This document shows, one piece after another, positions 38,605 to 49,059 of a DNA stretch of 64,000 nt. The DNA is taken from positions 2,728,001-2,792,000 of the forward strand of contig NZ_VFNC01000001.1 in the NCBI RefSeq assembly GCF_006715395.1. Direction: 5' to 3'. This DNA comes from Streptomyces sp. SLBN-31. Its GTDB lineage: Bacteria; Actinomycetota; Actinomycetes; Streptomycetales; Streptomycetaceae. Position numbers and translations under genes: made by a program. The first letter of the stretch is position 1. Each line of letters opens with the position of its first letter. The notes under the pieces were generated by a model. The model ran no database searches and had not been told where the DNA came from. It saw nothing but the letters and a program-made list of their open reading frames with translations.

Positions 38605-38642
38605 AGGATGGGTGGCGAGACGCATACGCGAGGAGGCCGGAG

Positions 38643-39233
38643 ATGTCCGAACGGGGGCCGCGGGAGCGGATGGTCTTCAGCGCGGCGCAGCTCATCCGGC
38701 GCGACGGGGTCGCCGCCACCGGCATGCGGGAGGTCGCCGCCCACGCCGAGGCGCCGCGTGGGTCGCTGCAGCACTACTTCCCGGGCGGCAAGGAGCAGTT
38801 GGTCAACGAGGCGGTGGGCTGGGCCGGCCGCTACGCGGGCAGGCGCGTGGCCCGTTTCCTCGCCGCCCTGGACGAGCCGACGCCCAGCGGGCTGTTCGCC
38901 GAGATGGTGCGGCAGTGGACCGACGAGTACGAGTGCTCCGGGTTCGCGGCGGGCTGCCCGGTCGCGGCGGCCACGGTGGACTGGGCGGAGTCGGTGCCCT
39001 CCACCCGGGAGGCCGTGGCCGCCGCGTTCGCCACCTGGACCGCGCCCGTGGCGCGGGCCCTCACCGACATGGGCGTCCCCGCGGAACGCGGCGGCGCGCT
39101 CGCCACCCTCATGATCAGCGCCCTGGAGGGGGCCATCCTCATCGCCCGCGCCGAACGGGACGTCCGGGCCCTGACGACCGTCACCCGCGAACTCGGCCCG
39201 CTCCTCGACGCGGCGGTGCGCAAGGACGACTGA
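38643..39233 (+). CDS. TetR-family repressor (LmrA/YxaF-like)
   Basis: 196 residues; ATG with GAGGAGGCCGGAG upstream. N-terminal helix-turn-helix: RMVFSAAQLIRRDGVAATGMREVAAHAEAPRGSLQHYFPGGKEQL-like order, with the GSLQHYFPGGKEQL recognition helix of the LmrA/YxaF subgroup. The C-terminal domain has SGFAAGCPVAAATVDW and a Cys pair that might sense thiol-reactive or quinone ligands (inference). Likely autoregulated through the three upstream operators and controls the divergent dehydrogenase. It converges with a VOC-family gene 40 bases downstream. Confidence 0.92.
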   Translation: MSERGPRERMVFSAAQLIRRDGVAATGMREVAAHAEAPRGSLQHYFPGGKEQLVNEAVGWAGRYAGRRVARFLAALDEPTPSGLFAEMVRQWTDEYECSGFAAGCPVAAATVDWAESVPSTREAVAAAFATWTAPVARALTDMGVPAERGGALATLMISALEGAILIARAERDVRALTTVTRELGPLLDAAVRKDD

Positions 39234-39273
39234 GCAGCGATTGCGCGGTGGACGACGACTGCCGCACGGCCGC

Positions 39274-39678
39274 TCAGGCGTCGCCGCTCCGGCGCACGCG
39301 CCGGCGGAGCGAGATCCGGTTGCCGTCCGGGTCCACCGCCTCGATCCGGATGCCGAACGGATAGTCCACGGGCTCGGGTTGGTCGAAGGTCACCCCTCGC
39401 TCGCGGAACAGCTCGAAGTCCTTGCGCAGATCGTCCGACTCGAGGAAGACCGGGCCCGGCGCGATGCCCGCCCCCTCCCTCACGGGCTGCCCGGAGGACG
39501 CCGCGTGCGGCCACAGGACGATCTCGACAGCGCTCCCCGGGGTGCCCACGGTGAGGAAGCGTCCCTCGGGAGCGCGGTGGTCGACGCGCTTCTGCAGACC
39601 CAGGCCTTCCGTGTAGAACGCCAGCGCGCGGTCCTGGTCGGTGACGTAGATCGTGACGTACATGATGTCGGTCAGCAC
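39274..39678 (-). CDS. VOC (glyoxalase/bleomycin-resistance fold) protein
   Basis: 134 residues from a GTG with AAAGG eight bases upstream; an internal ATG five codons later has no ribosome site. Two beta-alpha-beta-beta-beta units: YVTIYVTDQDRALAFYTEGLG at the start and VDPDGNRISLRRR at the end, with IRIEAVDPDGN typical of VOC metal loops, although the metal ligands are not fully classical. Function unknown: small-molecule binding, isomerase or resistance. Divergent from the FAD monooxygenase with a 200-base A/T-variable gap. Confidence 0.87.
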   Translation of the reverse strand: MLTDIMYVTIYVTDQDRALAFYTEGLGLQKRVDHRAPEGRFLTVGTPGSAVEIVLWPHAASSGQPVREGAGIAPGPVFLESDDLRKDFELFRERGVTFDQPEPVDYPFGIRIEAVDPDGNRISLRRRVRRSGDA

Positions 39679-39794
39679 GGTGTCGGCCTTTCCTCGATCG
39701 GTAGGGACACCTGGCTGACGAGCACCGCCGGGAGATTGTGACGAGCGCGCGGACGGAAGGTCGTCGTCGGCTCCTCGCCACTTTCAACCTATAG

Positions 39795-41309
<1,515 letters not shown>

Positions 41310-41506
41310 GCGCATAAGCGCATGTCGGATTTCCCTCGGATCTCTGGCCGGCCCCCTGGGCGAGACGGTCTGCGTCTGCGGCCTGGGAGGGCCGAACCGC
41401 CGTGCTGGACGCCCTGCCGGCCGCCGGGACGCCCTGTCGAGCGGCGGCAACCGCCCGACTCCCGCCGCCCCGGTACCGGTAGCAGGCCCCCCGCCGTGGG
41501 CCGCAT

Positions 41507-41512
41507 TACTGT
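41507..41512 (+). promoter_or_regulatory. -10 box of a probable leaderless osmC transcript
   Basis: TACTGT ends 6 bases before the OsmC ATG and there is no ribosome site, so transcription should start at or next to the ATG. Confidence 0.55.
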
Positions 41513-41518
41513 CGTGGC

Positions 41519-41959
41519 ATGACAGACGACACCCTGCGCTCGGTCACCGTCCGGCGCACCGCCACCGGCCACTTCACCGCCGTCAACGCCCGCGGCGGCA
41601 CGATCGACTTCGGTACCGGCGGTGAGCCGGGCGGCACCGAGTTCACCCCGGTCGAGTTGTTGCTCGCCGCGATCGGCGGGTGCACGGCGGCCGACGTGGA
41701 CGTGGCCACCACCCGGCACGCCGAGCCCACCGGATTCACCGTCACCGTGACCGGCCACAAGATCAGCGACGAGTCCGGCAACCGGATGACCGACCTCTCG
41801 GTCTCCTTCGCCGTCACCTTCCCCGAAGGGGCCTCCGCGGACCGGGCCCGGACGATCCTGCCCCGGGCGGTCAAGACCTCCCACGACCGGCTCTGTACGG
41901 TCAGCCGCACCGTAGAGCTCGGCACACCGGTCAGCGTGACCGTCGCGGACACCTCCTGA
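41519..41959 (+). CDS. OsmC-family peroxiredoxin-like protein
   Basis: 146 residues. OsmC/Ohr fold: TGHFTAVNARGGTIDFGTGGE at the N-terminus, FTPVELLLAAIGGCTAADVDVATTRH with the first catalytic Cys near residue 53 at the start of the central helix, and KTSHDRLCTVSRTVELG with the second Cys near residue 125. Both redox cysteines are present, so organic hydroperoxide reduction is plausible. Likely expressed from a leaderless mRNA (TACTGT just upstream). Stands alone between the monooxygenase and a convergent antiporter gene. Confidence 0.9.
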   Translation: MTDDTLRSVTVRRTATGHFTAVNARGGTIDFGTGGEPGGTEFTPVELLLAAIGGCTAADVDVATTRHAEPTGFTVTVTGHKISDESGNRMTDLSVSFAVTFPEGASADRARTILPRAVKTSHDRLCTVSRTVELGTPVSVTVADTS

Positions 41960-41992
41960 ACATCCCTTCCCAGGGACGGCGGCGCGGGGCGG

Positions 41993-43231
41993 TCACGGGC
42001 GGGCGACGGTGTCCTGATCGGCCGTCCTCTCCCGCTCGGCGGTCCCGGCCGCCGGCGACGCGGCGGGGGTGCGGAGCCGGGCGGCCAGCCGGGTGGCGAC
42101 GGGCTCCGTGAAGCGGGCGGTCAGCGGGCCGACGACGACCAGGAGCAGGACGTAGGCCGTGGCCAGAGGGCCGAGTGAGGGCTCGATGCCCGCGGTGACG
42201 GCGAGTCCGGCGATGACGATGGAGAACTCGCCCCGGGCCACGAGCGTGCCGCCGGCCCGCCAGCGGCCCCTGACCGACACACGGGCGCGGTGGGCTGCCC
42301 AGTAGCCGGTGCCGATCTTGGTCAGGGTGGTGACGACCGCGAGGGCGAGGGCGGGCAGCAGGGCCGGCGGGATGCTCGCCGGGTCGGTGTGCAGGCCGAA
42401 GAAGACGAAGAAGACGGCGGCGAACAGGTCCCGCAGCGGGGCCAGCAGCCCGTGCGCGCCCTCGGCGACCTCGCCGGACAGGGCGATGCCCACCAGGAAC
42501 GCGCCGACGGCGGCCGACACCTGCAACTGCTGGGCCAGCCCGGCCACCACCAGCGTCAGCACGAGGACGACCAGCAGCAGCTTCTCGGGGTCGTCGCTGG
42601 AGACGAAACGGGAGACGTGGCGGCCGTAGCGCACCGCGAGCACCAGTACGAGGGCGGCCACACCGAGCGCGACGGCCAGCGTGAGGCTGCCCGCGGCCAG
42701 ACCCGCCCCCGCCAGCAGGGCCGTGACGATCGGCAGGTAGACGGTCATGGAGAGGTCCTCCAGGGCCAGGATGCTCAGGATCACCGGGGTCTCCCGGTTG
42801 CCGAGCCGGCCCAGGTCGCCGAGGACCTTCGCGATCACGCCGGACGAGGAGATCCAGGTGACCCCGGCGAGGACGACGGCGGCGACCGGCCCCCAGCCCA
42901 GCAGCAGGGCCGCCGCGGCACCCGGCAGGGCGTTGAGCGCGGCGTCCATCAGACCGGCCGGGTAGTGGGTCTTGAGGTTGGAGACCAGGTCGCTGGCGGT
43001 GTACTCCAGGCCGAGCATGAGCAGCAGCAGGATCACGCCGATCTCCGCGCCGATGGCGACGAAGTCCTCACTGGCGCCCAGCGGAAGCAGCCCGCCCTCG
43101 CCGAAGGCGAGCCCGGCCAGCAGGTAGAGCGGTATCGGGGAGAACCGCAGCCGCCCGGCCAGGCGCCCGAGCAGGCCCAGGGCGAGGATGATGGAACTGA
43201 ACTCGGTCAGGAACGTGGCGGAGGAGTGCAC
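41993..43231 (-). CDS. K+/H+ antiporter, CPA2/KefB type (KhtU-like)
   Basis: 412 residues from GTG; 11-13 hydrophobic spans. Seen: FSPIPLYLLAGLAFGEGG near residue 30, IGVILLLLMLGLEYTASDL, WISSSGVIAKVL, SILALEDLSMTVYLPIV (conserved acidic pair of CPA2 exchangers), LVARGEFSIVIAGLAV. It has no TrkA-N domain of its own. Three bases upstream on the same strand is a TrkA-C protein, so the pair is the KhtTU arrangement in which KhtT gates KhtU-mediated K+ efflux in response to pH or nucleotides. The regulator appears frameshifted here, so channel control may be altered. Confidence 0.9.
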   Translation of the reverse strand: MHSSATFLTEFSSIILALGLLGRLAGRLRFSPIPLYLLAGLAFGEGGLLPLGASEDFVAIGAEIGVILLLLMLGLEYTASDLVSNLKTHYPAGLMDAALNALPGAAAALLLGWGPVAAVVLAGVTWISSSGVIAKVLGDLGRLGNRETPVILSILALEDLSMTVYLPIVTALLAGAGLAAGSLTLAVALGVAALVLVLAVRYGRHVSRFVSSDDPEKLLLVVLVLTLVVAGLAQQLQVSAAVGAFLVGIALSGEVAEGAHGLLAPLRDLFAAVFFVFFGLHTDPASIPPALLPALALAVVTTLTKIGTGYWAAHRARVSVRGRWRAGGTLVARGEFSIVIAGLAVTAGIEPSLGPLATAYVLLLVVVGPLTARFTEPVATRLAARLRTPAASPAAGTAERERTADQDTVARP

Positions 43232-43234
43232 GCC

Positions 43235-43709
43235 TCACTCCCGTCCGAGTATCGTCGCCGCCGCGTCCACGCCCTCGCGTGTGCCGATCACGATCAGCGT
43301 GTCACCGCCCGCCAGCCGGAAGTCCGGCGTGGGGGAGGGGATCGCCTCCGCCCTGCGCAGTACGGCCACCACCGAGACGCCGGTTTCGGTGCGCATCCGG
43401 GTCTCGCCGAGGACCCGCCCGTTCCAGTACGAGGTGGCCGACAGCTCGATCCGCTCCGCCACCAGGCCCAGGTCCGTGGTCGACAGCAGGTTCGGCGTGT
43501 GGTGGTCGGGCAGCAGCGCGCCGACGAGGGCGGCCGCCTCGCCGGCGGTGAGCCTTACGGACAGGGCGCAGGCGTCGGGGTCGTCCCTGCGGTAGACGCT
43601 GAACGTCCGGTCGCCGTCGCGATGCGCCACCACCGACAGGGGCTGCCGGCATGTCGTAGCGGACGCCGATCCCCGGGAGAGGCGTGCTGCTCAGGCGTGG
43701 TGCGCCCAT
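43235..43709 (-). CDS. KhtT-like TrkA-C regulatory subunit, apparently frameshifted
   Basis: Intact homologues run MGAP.L..TPLPGIGV.YD then ...SVVAHRDG. Here the opening MGAPRLSSTPLPGIGVRYDM is in one frame from the ATG at 43709, and RQPLSVVAHRDGDRTFSVY follows in the next frame; the switch falls near 43648-43655. Spacing suggests a small deletion. Downstream everything is normal: LVAERIELSATSYWNGRVLG, and the TrkA-C/RCK end FRLAGGDTLIVIGTREGV. A GTG at 43633 could start a 132-residue truncated form lacking the N-terminal domain. A sequencing indel cannot be excluded. Confidence 0.75.
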
Positions 43710-43823
43710 GTCTGGTTCCCTTCGGCGGTGAAGCGCGGTGATCGTTCGGCCCACCTACCCCAACCTGCCGCCTTTACCCTCCCATTACTGAACGTTCGCG
43801 TCACGTCGGCTCCGTGCGGCGCG

Positions 43824-43856
43824 GAGGGCCCCGGCCTTCGCCCGGCCGGGGCCCTC
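43824..43856. terminator. Terminator of the phosphoesterase gene
   Basis: GAGGGCCCCGGCC (43824-43836) and GGCCGGGGCCCTC (43844-43856): 13-base perfect stem, 7-base loop, 24 bases past the stop of the minus-strand gene at 43880. Confidence 0.8.
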
Positions 43857-43879
43857 AGGTGTTCGTCAGTGCCGAGGAG

Positions 43880-45757
43880 TTACCCGGCGGCGGAGGCGTT
43901 GCTCCTACGGCGGCGCAGCGCGAAGCCCGTCGCGATCGTGCCGGCGGTGACGACGCCGGCGGTCAGGGCGATCGGCAGGGCCGGCGAGGTGGAGCTCGCT
44001 TCGGCCAGGTTCTGGGCCTTGAGGTCCTGCACGTACGCCGGGTAGGGCGCGTGCGTGGACGCGGACGAGGCCGTGCGGGCGTAGTGGTGCGGGATCGGCT
44101 TCACGGACTTCACCGAGCCGTCCGCGTTCAGCAGCACCTGCTTGCCGTTGGGGTGCCGGAAGTCGAACATGCCGCTCAGGCTGCCCGCGCGCCGGTCGAA
44201 GGAGGCGTCACCGATGCGGCCGGTGCGCCAGTTGTTCTCGATGAACTTGGTGATCGACGTCTGCTCGGTGGCCGTGTGGTCGACCGAGTTGACCTTGCTG
44301 TAGGGGGAGATGACCAGCAGCGGCTGCCGGGTGCCCGGCCCGCAGCGGTCCGCGTAGCCGCCCGCGGCGGCAGGCCCCGACTGGCACATCGGGCTGTCCA
44401 GCGCCTTGCCGTTGGAGCCGGTCGTGGAGTCCTTGGAGCCGTTGAGGACCTTGGAGGTGACGTGGTCGTACCAGCCGTCGGAGTCGTCGTAGGCGACCAC
44501 GACCGCGGTCGACCTCCACTGCGGCGACTTCTGCAGCGCGTTGATCTCGTCGATCAGGAAGTGCTGCTCGTCGGTCGGGTCGGAGTAACCGGCGTGCCCG
44601 TCCTGGTACTCGGCGGCCTTCAGGAAGCTGACGGCGGGCAGGTTGCCGGCCTTGAGGGCGGCGTCGAAGTCGGCCAGGTCGTAGTTGTGGTTCGCGCGGC
44701 CGTCGTGCCCGATCTCGGCGACGTTCTTCGGCGCGAGGTGGTGTGGGTTGGACGTCGACCTGTAGTACTCGAACGGCGAGTGGTGGGGGCTGTAGTCGAC
44801 GACCGAGGCGCCGCCGACGTTGGTGTGCGTGGTGTCGCACTTCGCGTAGTCGCCGCTCTTGCCGTTCCACGCGGTGCTCGGCCGGAAACCGCCCTGGAAC
44901 CAACCCCAGCTGACGTGCTTGGCGTTGAGCAGGTCACCGATGTTCCGGCCCTGCATCACGGCGAGCGCGTTGGTGCTGGTGTGGTTCTTGCCCGAGCAGT
45001 CGTCGAAGGCCGGGTCGGGGTCGTTGATCAGCGTGCCGACGCCCTTGGCGTCCGGGGAGACCACCGTGTACGGGTCCGGGATCGCCGTCTGCTTCGGGTT
45101 CTCCGTGCCGGAGGCCGGGTCGACGGAGATCACGCCGTGCGTCTGGCCGGAGACCAGGTTGAGCGCGCCGGGTGTGGAGGGGCCGTAGACCGAGCTGAAC
45201 GAGCGGTCGTTGAGGGCGTAGTGCTGGGCGTAGTTCCACAGACCTGTGACGGTGTTGCCGTCGTAGTAGTCCATCACCAGGCCGGGCTCGCCGAACAGGC
45301 CGCCGCTGCACTTGCTGACCTCGGTGTTCTCGACGTACTTGTCGGCCTTGCCGTCGTCGGCCGCGTACTGCTCGGGGCCGTAGGAATGGTTCTGGTCGCA
45401 GGTCATGGCCTGCGAACTGGCCAGCCGCTTGGGTGCGTAGAGGTTCGGGTTGTTCTTCAGCAGCCCGGCGTTGAGCAGGTTGTCGACCTTCGGCGTGTGC
45501 GCGGCGGCCCTGAACGTGGTGCCGTCGGTGTTGGCCGCCTTCGGGTAGGTGGCGAAGTAGTGGTCGAACGAGATGTTCTCGTCGTAGATCACCACCAGGT
45601 GCTTGATCGGTGTCGCGGTGTGGGTGCCGTGGCCGCCCGCCGAGGCCGCCGCGGCCGGGACGGTGCCGCCCGCCGCCGCCAGTGCCGCCGCGCCCAGCAG
45701 AGCTCCCGCACGGCTCAGGCCGCGCCGCGCGCCTGTCGTTCTTCCTGTACCGATCAT
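43880..45757 (-). CDS. Secreted phosphoesterase (PF04185-type) with C-terminal anchor
   Basis: 625 residues. Signal peptide with twin Arg-like start (RRGLSRAGALLGAAALAAAGG). Catalytic domain about 50-540: KHLVVIYDENISFDHYFATYP (the ENxSFDHYF motif of phospholipase C/acid phosphatase AcpA-type enzymes), HTCDQNH-like MTCDQNHSYGPEQY, VVVAYDDSDGWYDHV and PLLVISPYSK. The C-terminus has LAEAS, a membrane span (LPIALTAGVVTAGTIATGF) and RRRR, resembling class E sortase substrates but without the LAxTG motif. Releases phosphate from phospholipids or phosphate esters outside the cell; phosphate control by PhoP is likely in the family but no PHO box was confirmed. Confidence 0.9.
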   Translation of the reverse strand: MIGTGRTTGARRGLSRAGALLGAAALAAAGGTVPAAAASAGGHGTHTATPIKHLVVIYDENISFDHYFATYPKAANTDGTTFRAAAHTPKVDNLLNAGLLKNNPNLYAPKRLASSQAMTCDQNHSYGPEQYAADDGKADKYVENTEVSKCSGGLFGEPGLVMDYYDGNTVTGLWNYAQHYALNDRSFSSVYGPSTPGALNLVSGQTHGVISVDPASGTENPKQTAIPDPYTVVSPDAKGVGTLINDPDPAFDDCSGKNHTSTNALAVMQGRNIGDLLNAKHVSWGWFQGGFRPSTAWNGKSGDYAKCDTTHTNVGGASVVDYSPHHSPFEYYRSTSNPHHLAPKNVAEIGHDGRANHNYDLADFDAALKAGNLPAVSFLKAAEYQDGHAGYSDPTDEQHFLIDEINALQKSPQWRSTAVVVAYDDSDGWYDHVTSKVLNGSKDSTTGSNGKALDSPMCQSGPAAAGGYADRCGPGTRQPLLVISPYSKVNSVDHTATEQTSITKFIENNWRTGRIGDASFDRRAGSLSGMFDFRHPNGKQVLLNADGSVKSVKPIPHHYARTASSASTHAPYPAYVQDLKAQNLAEASSTSPALPIALTAGVVTAGTIATGFALRRRRSNASAAG

Positions 45758-45967
45758 GCTGTCTCGCCTTCCGATGACACTGCTTCAGAGGACATGCTTC
45801 CGAGAGCACTGCGTTGCCCCGCCAGGACATCGATGGTCGTGGCAACCACGGTCGGATCCTTGGCAATCGTTGCGGCGGGTCGGGTGAGCGGCAATGTCAT
45901 GAGCGCGAATGTTCGGTCAGGAAATCCTCATGGTCTCTTGAGGTTCCTTTGACCTGGGGCGGTGCGA

Positions 45968-47188
45968 TCAGGCCAGCAGGGAGCGCCCGTACCAGTCGGA
46001 GCCGTCCCGGACGCCGGGCAGGGCGAAGAAGTAGCCGCCGCCGAACGGGGAGACGTAGTCGACGAGCGGTTCACCGGCCAGCCGCCTCTGCACGGTCTCG
46101 AACTGCCGGACCAGATCCTGCTGGTAGCAGCAGAACAGCAGGCCCATGTCGAGGTTGCCGTTGACGTCCACGCCCCGGTCGTAGTTGTAACCGCGGCGCA
46201 GGACGCGCTGCTCGGCACTGCCCGCGGTACGGGGGTTGGCCAGGCGGATGTGGCTGTCCAGCGGGATGACGTCGCCCTTGGGGTCCTGCGCGTACTGCGG
46301 GATGTCCTTCTCGTGCCGCCCGTCCAGCGGGGCGCCGCTGTCGCGGGCCCGCCCGAACATCCGCTCCTGCTCGGCGAGCGAGACCCGGTCCCAGAACTCC
46401 ACCAGCATCCGGATCAGCCGTACGACCTGGTAGCTGCCGCCCGTCGCCCAGTCCGGCTCGCCGGAGCCGGCGCCCACCCACACCAGCCGGTCCGTCTCCC
46501 GCGCGTCGGTGACGTCCGGGTTGGCGATGCCGTCCTTGAAACCGAAGTGGTTGCGCGGGGTCCCGGAGGGGCGCGGCGGGCTGACGAAACCGTCCATGCG
46601 CCAACGCACCTGCAGAGCGCCCCTGGTGTGCCGGGCGACATCGCGCAGCGCGTGCAGGACGGTGTCGGCGCCGTCCGCGCAGAACTGCACGCTGAGGTCG
46701 CCGTGGCACCAGTCGGCGTCGAGGTCGTCGTCGGGGAACGACGGCATGGCCGTCAGCCGCCGCGGCCTGCGGGCCGTCAGCCCGTAGCGGTCGTCGAAGA
46801 GGGAGGCGCCGACGCCGACGGTGACGGTCAGCCGGTCCGCGGGCACGTCCGGGCCGAGGGTGCCGGAGTCGGCGGGCGGGCCGGTGATGCCGGGCTCGTC
46901 CGGGCTGCCGCCGGCCGTCAGGAAGCGGACCCGCTCGGTGAGCGTGCGCAGCGCGTCGCGCAGTTCGGCGCGGTCTCGCGCCGTCGCGTCGAAGGAGACG
47001 AACGCCGTGGCGCGCTGTGCCGGTGTGAGGATGCCGGCCTGATGGCGGCCGTGGAAGGGGATCCGCCCGCTCTCCTGGGCCGGCGTGGCCGAGGCGGCGC
47101 CGTGGTCGGCGGCCACGAGTCCGGCGCCGGCCACCGCCGCCGCGCCCGTCAGGAAACCCCGGCGGCCGACCTTGCTGACGGGCTTCAC
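45968..47188 (-). CDS. efeB: EfeB-type Dyp peroxidase (Tat exported)
   Basis: 406 residues from a GTG that overlaps the EfeO stop (GTGA), with GGAGG upstream. Tat signal [22 protein letters not shown]. Dyp-type haem peroxidase: [14 protein letters not shown] (the GxxDG motif, Asp present) near residue 210, [27 protein letters not shown] with the proximal His near residue 310 and the catalytic Arg, and [19 protein letters not shown]. In EfeUOB systems EfeB handles ferrous iron or haem outside the membrane. It is paired with EfeO but EfeU is absent from the window. Confidence 0.92.
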   Translation of the reverse strand: MKPVSKVGRRGFLTGAAAVAGAGLVAADHGAASATPAQESGRIPFHGRHQAGILTPAQRATAFVSFDATARDRAELRDALRTLTERVRFLTAGGSPDEPGITGPPADSGTLGPDVPADRLTVTVGVGASLFDDRYGLTARRPRRLTAMPSFPDDDLDADWCHGDLSVQFCADGADTVLHALRDVARHTRGALQVRWRMDGFVSPPRPSGTPRNHFGFKDGIANPDVTDARETDRLVWVGAGSGEPDWATGGSYQVVRLIRMLVEFWDRVSLAEQERMFGRARDSGAPLDGRHEKDIPQYAQDPKGDVIPLDSHIRLANPRTAGSAEQRVLRRGYNYDRGVDVNGNLDMGLLFCCYQQDLVRQFETVQRRLAGEPLVDYVSPFGGGYFFALPGVRDGSDWYGRSLLA

Positions 47189-48438
47189 GCGGTCCTCCGT
47201 ACGTCGGTCAGGGCGGCCACGTCGGCGAGCCGCTCCACCAGCTCGCCCAGATCGGCGTCGACCGTCTCCCGCCGGGCGCGGGTCAGCCGGGCCAGAGGCG
47301 TCCAACTCCCGCCGTGCCGGAGGGAGTCCAGCAGCCGCTGGGTACGGTCCAGCCAGGAGTCGAGGCCGGGCAGGCCGGTGTCGCGGGTCCTGAGCAGGGG
47401 GCGCAGGCAGCCGAGGAGCACCCGGGTGCCGTCCAGGTTGGCGCGGGCCGTTGCCAGGTTGGTGCCGCTGCCGTAGTCGGTGCGGCCGGTCAGTTCGAAC
47501 TGCACGGTGTTCTCCAGGATCTCGTGCGCGCGCAGCCCGACGTCCGCCGGGTCCATCCGCTGGTCCGGCCAGCCGGCGCGCAGCGCGTGGACGTCCTTGG
47601 CGAGACGGTCGGCGGGGCCGCGCAGAGCGCGCGCCGACTCCCCGTGCCACAGGCCGTACTCGACCCGGTGGAAGCCGGTGAAGTCCTTGTCGTGGACGCC
47701 CCCGGACAGCCCGGCGGTGGTGCCGTTGATCTGTCCGTCGGCGTCACCGAAGGTGCCGTAGGCGGCGCCCATCCGCTCGTACACCAGGTGCGCGGGCAGC
47801 CAAGCCGCGCGCGCCGCCGCGAGGTCGCCGCGGTCGACGGCGTCGCGCAGCGCGGCGGTCTTCCGCTCCAGTTCGACAGTGCGGGCCTGGATCCACTTCT
47901 GGTAGGCGAGGGTCGGCGGAATGAGGTCCTGCTGGGTGACCGGCACCGCGGCCGGGCCGCTCTTCACCGTCGCCCCGGTGACGCGGACGGTGGGGCCGGT
48001 GACGGCGTCCGCGTCGTCGGGCAGGCACTTGAAGGCGTACGTGCCGTTGCCGAGCGTCACCCGCAACGGGCGAACAGTGCCCGGGGCCAGCCCCTCCACC
48101 TCGCCGTAGACCGCGCCCGTCCTCGGGTCGGTCAGATCGACCTCGGCCGCCGTGCTGGAGGTGTTGCGCAGGTCGAAGACCTGACGTCCGCCCACCGGGT
48201 GGCTCCAGCCGCGCCCGCAGCCGGCCGGCGTGACCTCCACCGCGGTGTGCCGCAGCCCGTCGCCCGTCGCCGCCTCGGGTCGGCCGCCGGAGCCGCGGGC
48301 CACCAGCACACCGGCGACCGTGGCCGCCGCGATCGCCAGCACGCCGCCGGTGAGCAGCGCGGTGCGCCGCCGCGCGGGCGGGACAGGGGCGGGCACGTCA
48401 CCGGTTCCGGTTCCGGCGCCGACCGCGGCTTCGGGCAC
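47185..48438 (-). CDS. efeO: EfeO-type iron-binding protein (M75/imelysin)
   Basis: 417 residues; GTG with AGGAGG six bases upstream. N-terminal hydrophobic segment ([21 protein letters not shown]) as signal anchor, cupredoxin-like domain about 80-160 ([32 protein letters not shown]), then the helical M75 domain with [36 protein letters not shown] (the HxxE motif) and the C-terminal helices. Binds iron and passes it to the EfeU permease. Translationally coupled to EfeB. With no EfeU here, the permease must be elsewhere or another partner is used. Confidence 0.92.
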   Translation of the reverse strand: MPEAAVGAGTGTGDVPAPVPPARRRTALLTGGVLAIAAATVAGVLVARGSGGRPEAATGDGLRHTAVEVTPAGCGRGWSHPVGGRQVFDLRNTSSTAAEVDLTDPRTGAVYGEVEGLAPGTVRPLRVTLGNGTYAFKCLPDDADAVTGPTVRVTGATVKSGPAAVPVTQQDLIPPTLAYQKWIQARTVELERKTAALRDAVDRGDLAAARAAWLPAHLVYERMGAAYGTFGDADGQINGTTAGLSGGVHDKDFTGFHRVEYGLWHGESARALRGPADRLAKDVHALRAGWPDQRMDPADVGLRAHEILENTVQFELTGRTDYGSGTNLATARANLDGTRVLLGCLRPLLRTRDTGLPGLDSWLDRTQRLLDSLRHGGSWTPLARLTRARRETVDADLGELVERLADVAALTDVRRTA

Positions 48439-48558
48439 GCGGGGCCTCCTGGGGGTCGTACGAGCAGGGCGACCGGTTGATCCTAAGCAGGCCCCGGAAC
48501 GGCGGTCTCCCCCCTGACCGGGTCCTGACCGGGGCAAGGGCGAGAATTCGGCCACTGT

Positions 48559-48948
48559 TCACCGCAGGTAGTCCGTCCGCCCCTCGTCGTCGAGTTCGAA
48601 GGGACCCTCGGGGATGACGCAGAACTCGTTGCCCTCGGGGTCCGCCATCACCAGGAACCCGCCCTCGGCGTACTGCTCCAGCCGGCGCCCGCCGAGCCGC
48701 TCGACCCGCTGCTGCTCCGCCGCCGGATCGGGCGAGGTCACGTCGAAGTGCATCCGGTTCTTGCCCGCCTTGGCCGCGGTCGTGCGCTGGAAGCCCAGCC
48801 CCAGGCCTTTGTCCCGCCGCAGCCAGACGTACGGGCCGGTGCGGCCCACGACGGGGCGGCCGAGCAGCTCCGACCAGAACGCGGCGAGCCGCTCGGGGTC
48901 CACGGCGTCGACGATGAGGGCATTGATCTGCAGAGGTGAGTCGGCCAT
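48559..48948 (-). CDS. VOC-family protein (cupin-like glyoxalase)
   Basis: 129 residues. Glyoxalase fold of the PF18029 type: INALIVDAVDPERLAAFWSELLGRPV at the N-terminus, KNRMHFDVTSPDP near residue 65 and the C-terminal FLVMADPEGNEFCVIPEG, the hallmark end motif. Shares the subtype with the gene at 51688, so this is a small paralogous pair. Function unknown, possibly small-molecule binding. Divergent from the ThuA gene. Confidence 0.88.
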   Translation of the reverse strand: MADSPLQINALIVDAVDPERLAAFWSELLGRPVVGRTGPYVWLRRDKGLGLGFQRTTAAKAGKNRMHFDVTSPDPAAEQQRVERLGGRRLEQYAEGGFLVMADPEGNEFCVIPEGPFELDDEGRTDYLR

Positions 48949-49059
48949 GCCCCAATCCTCTCAAGCGGGGCGCCCGGTGCGCCGGATACCGGAGTCGCCC
49001 ATGTGTACGAGCCCACAAGGGCCGGGAAGATGACAGGAGTTGCCGTACGAGGGAGTGTC

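Noticed and set aside
45758..45967. PHO boxes before the secreted phosphoesterase
   Set aside because: Some GCTCA-like half-sites occur but not as 11-base direct repeats with the right spacing, so PhoP control was not annotated.
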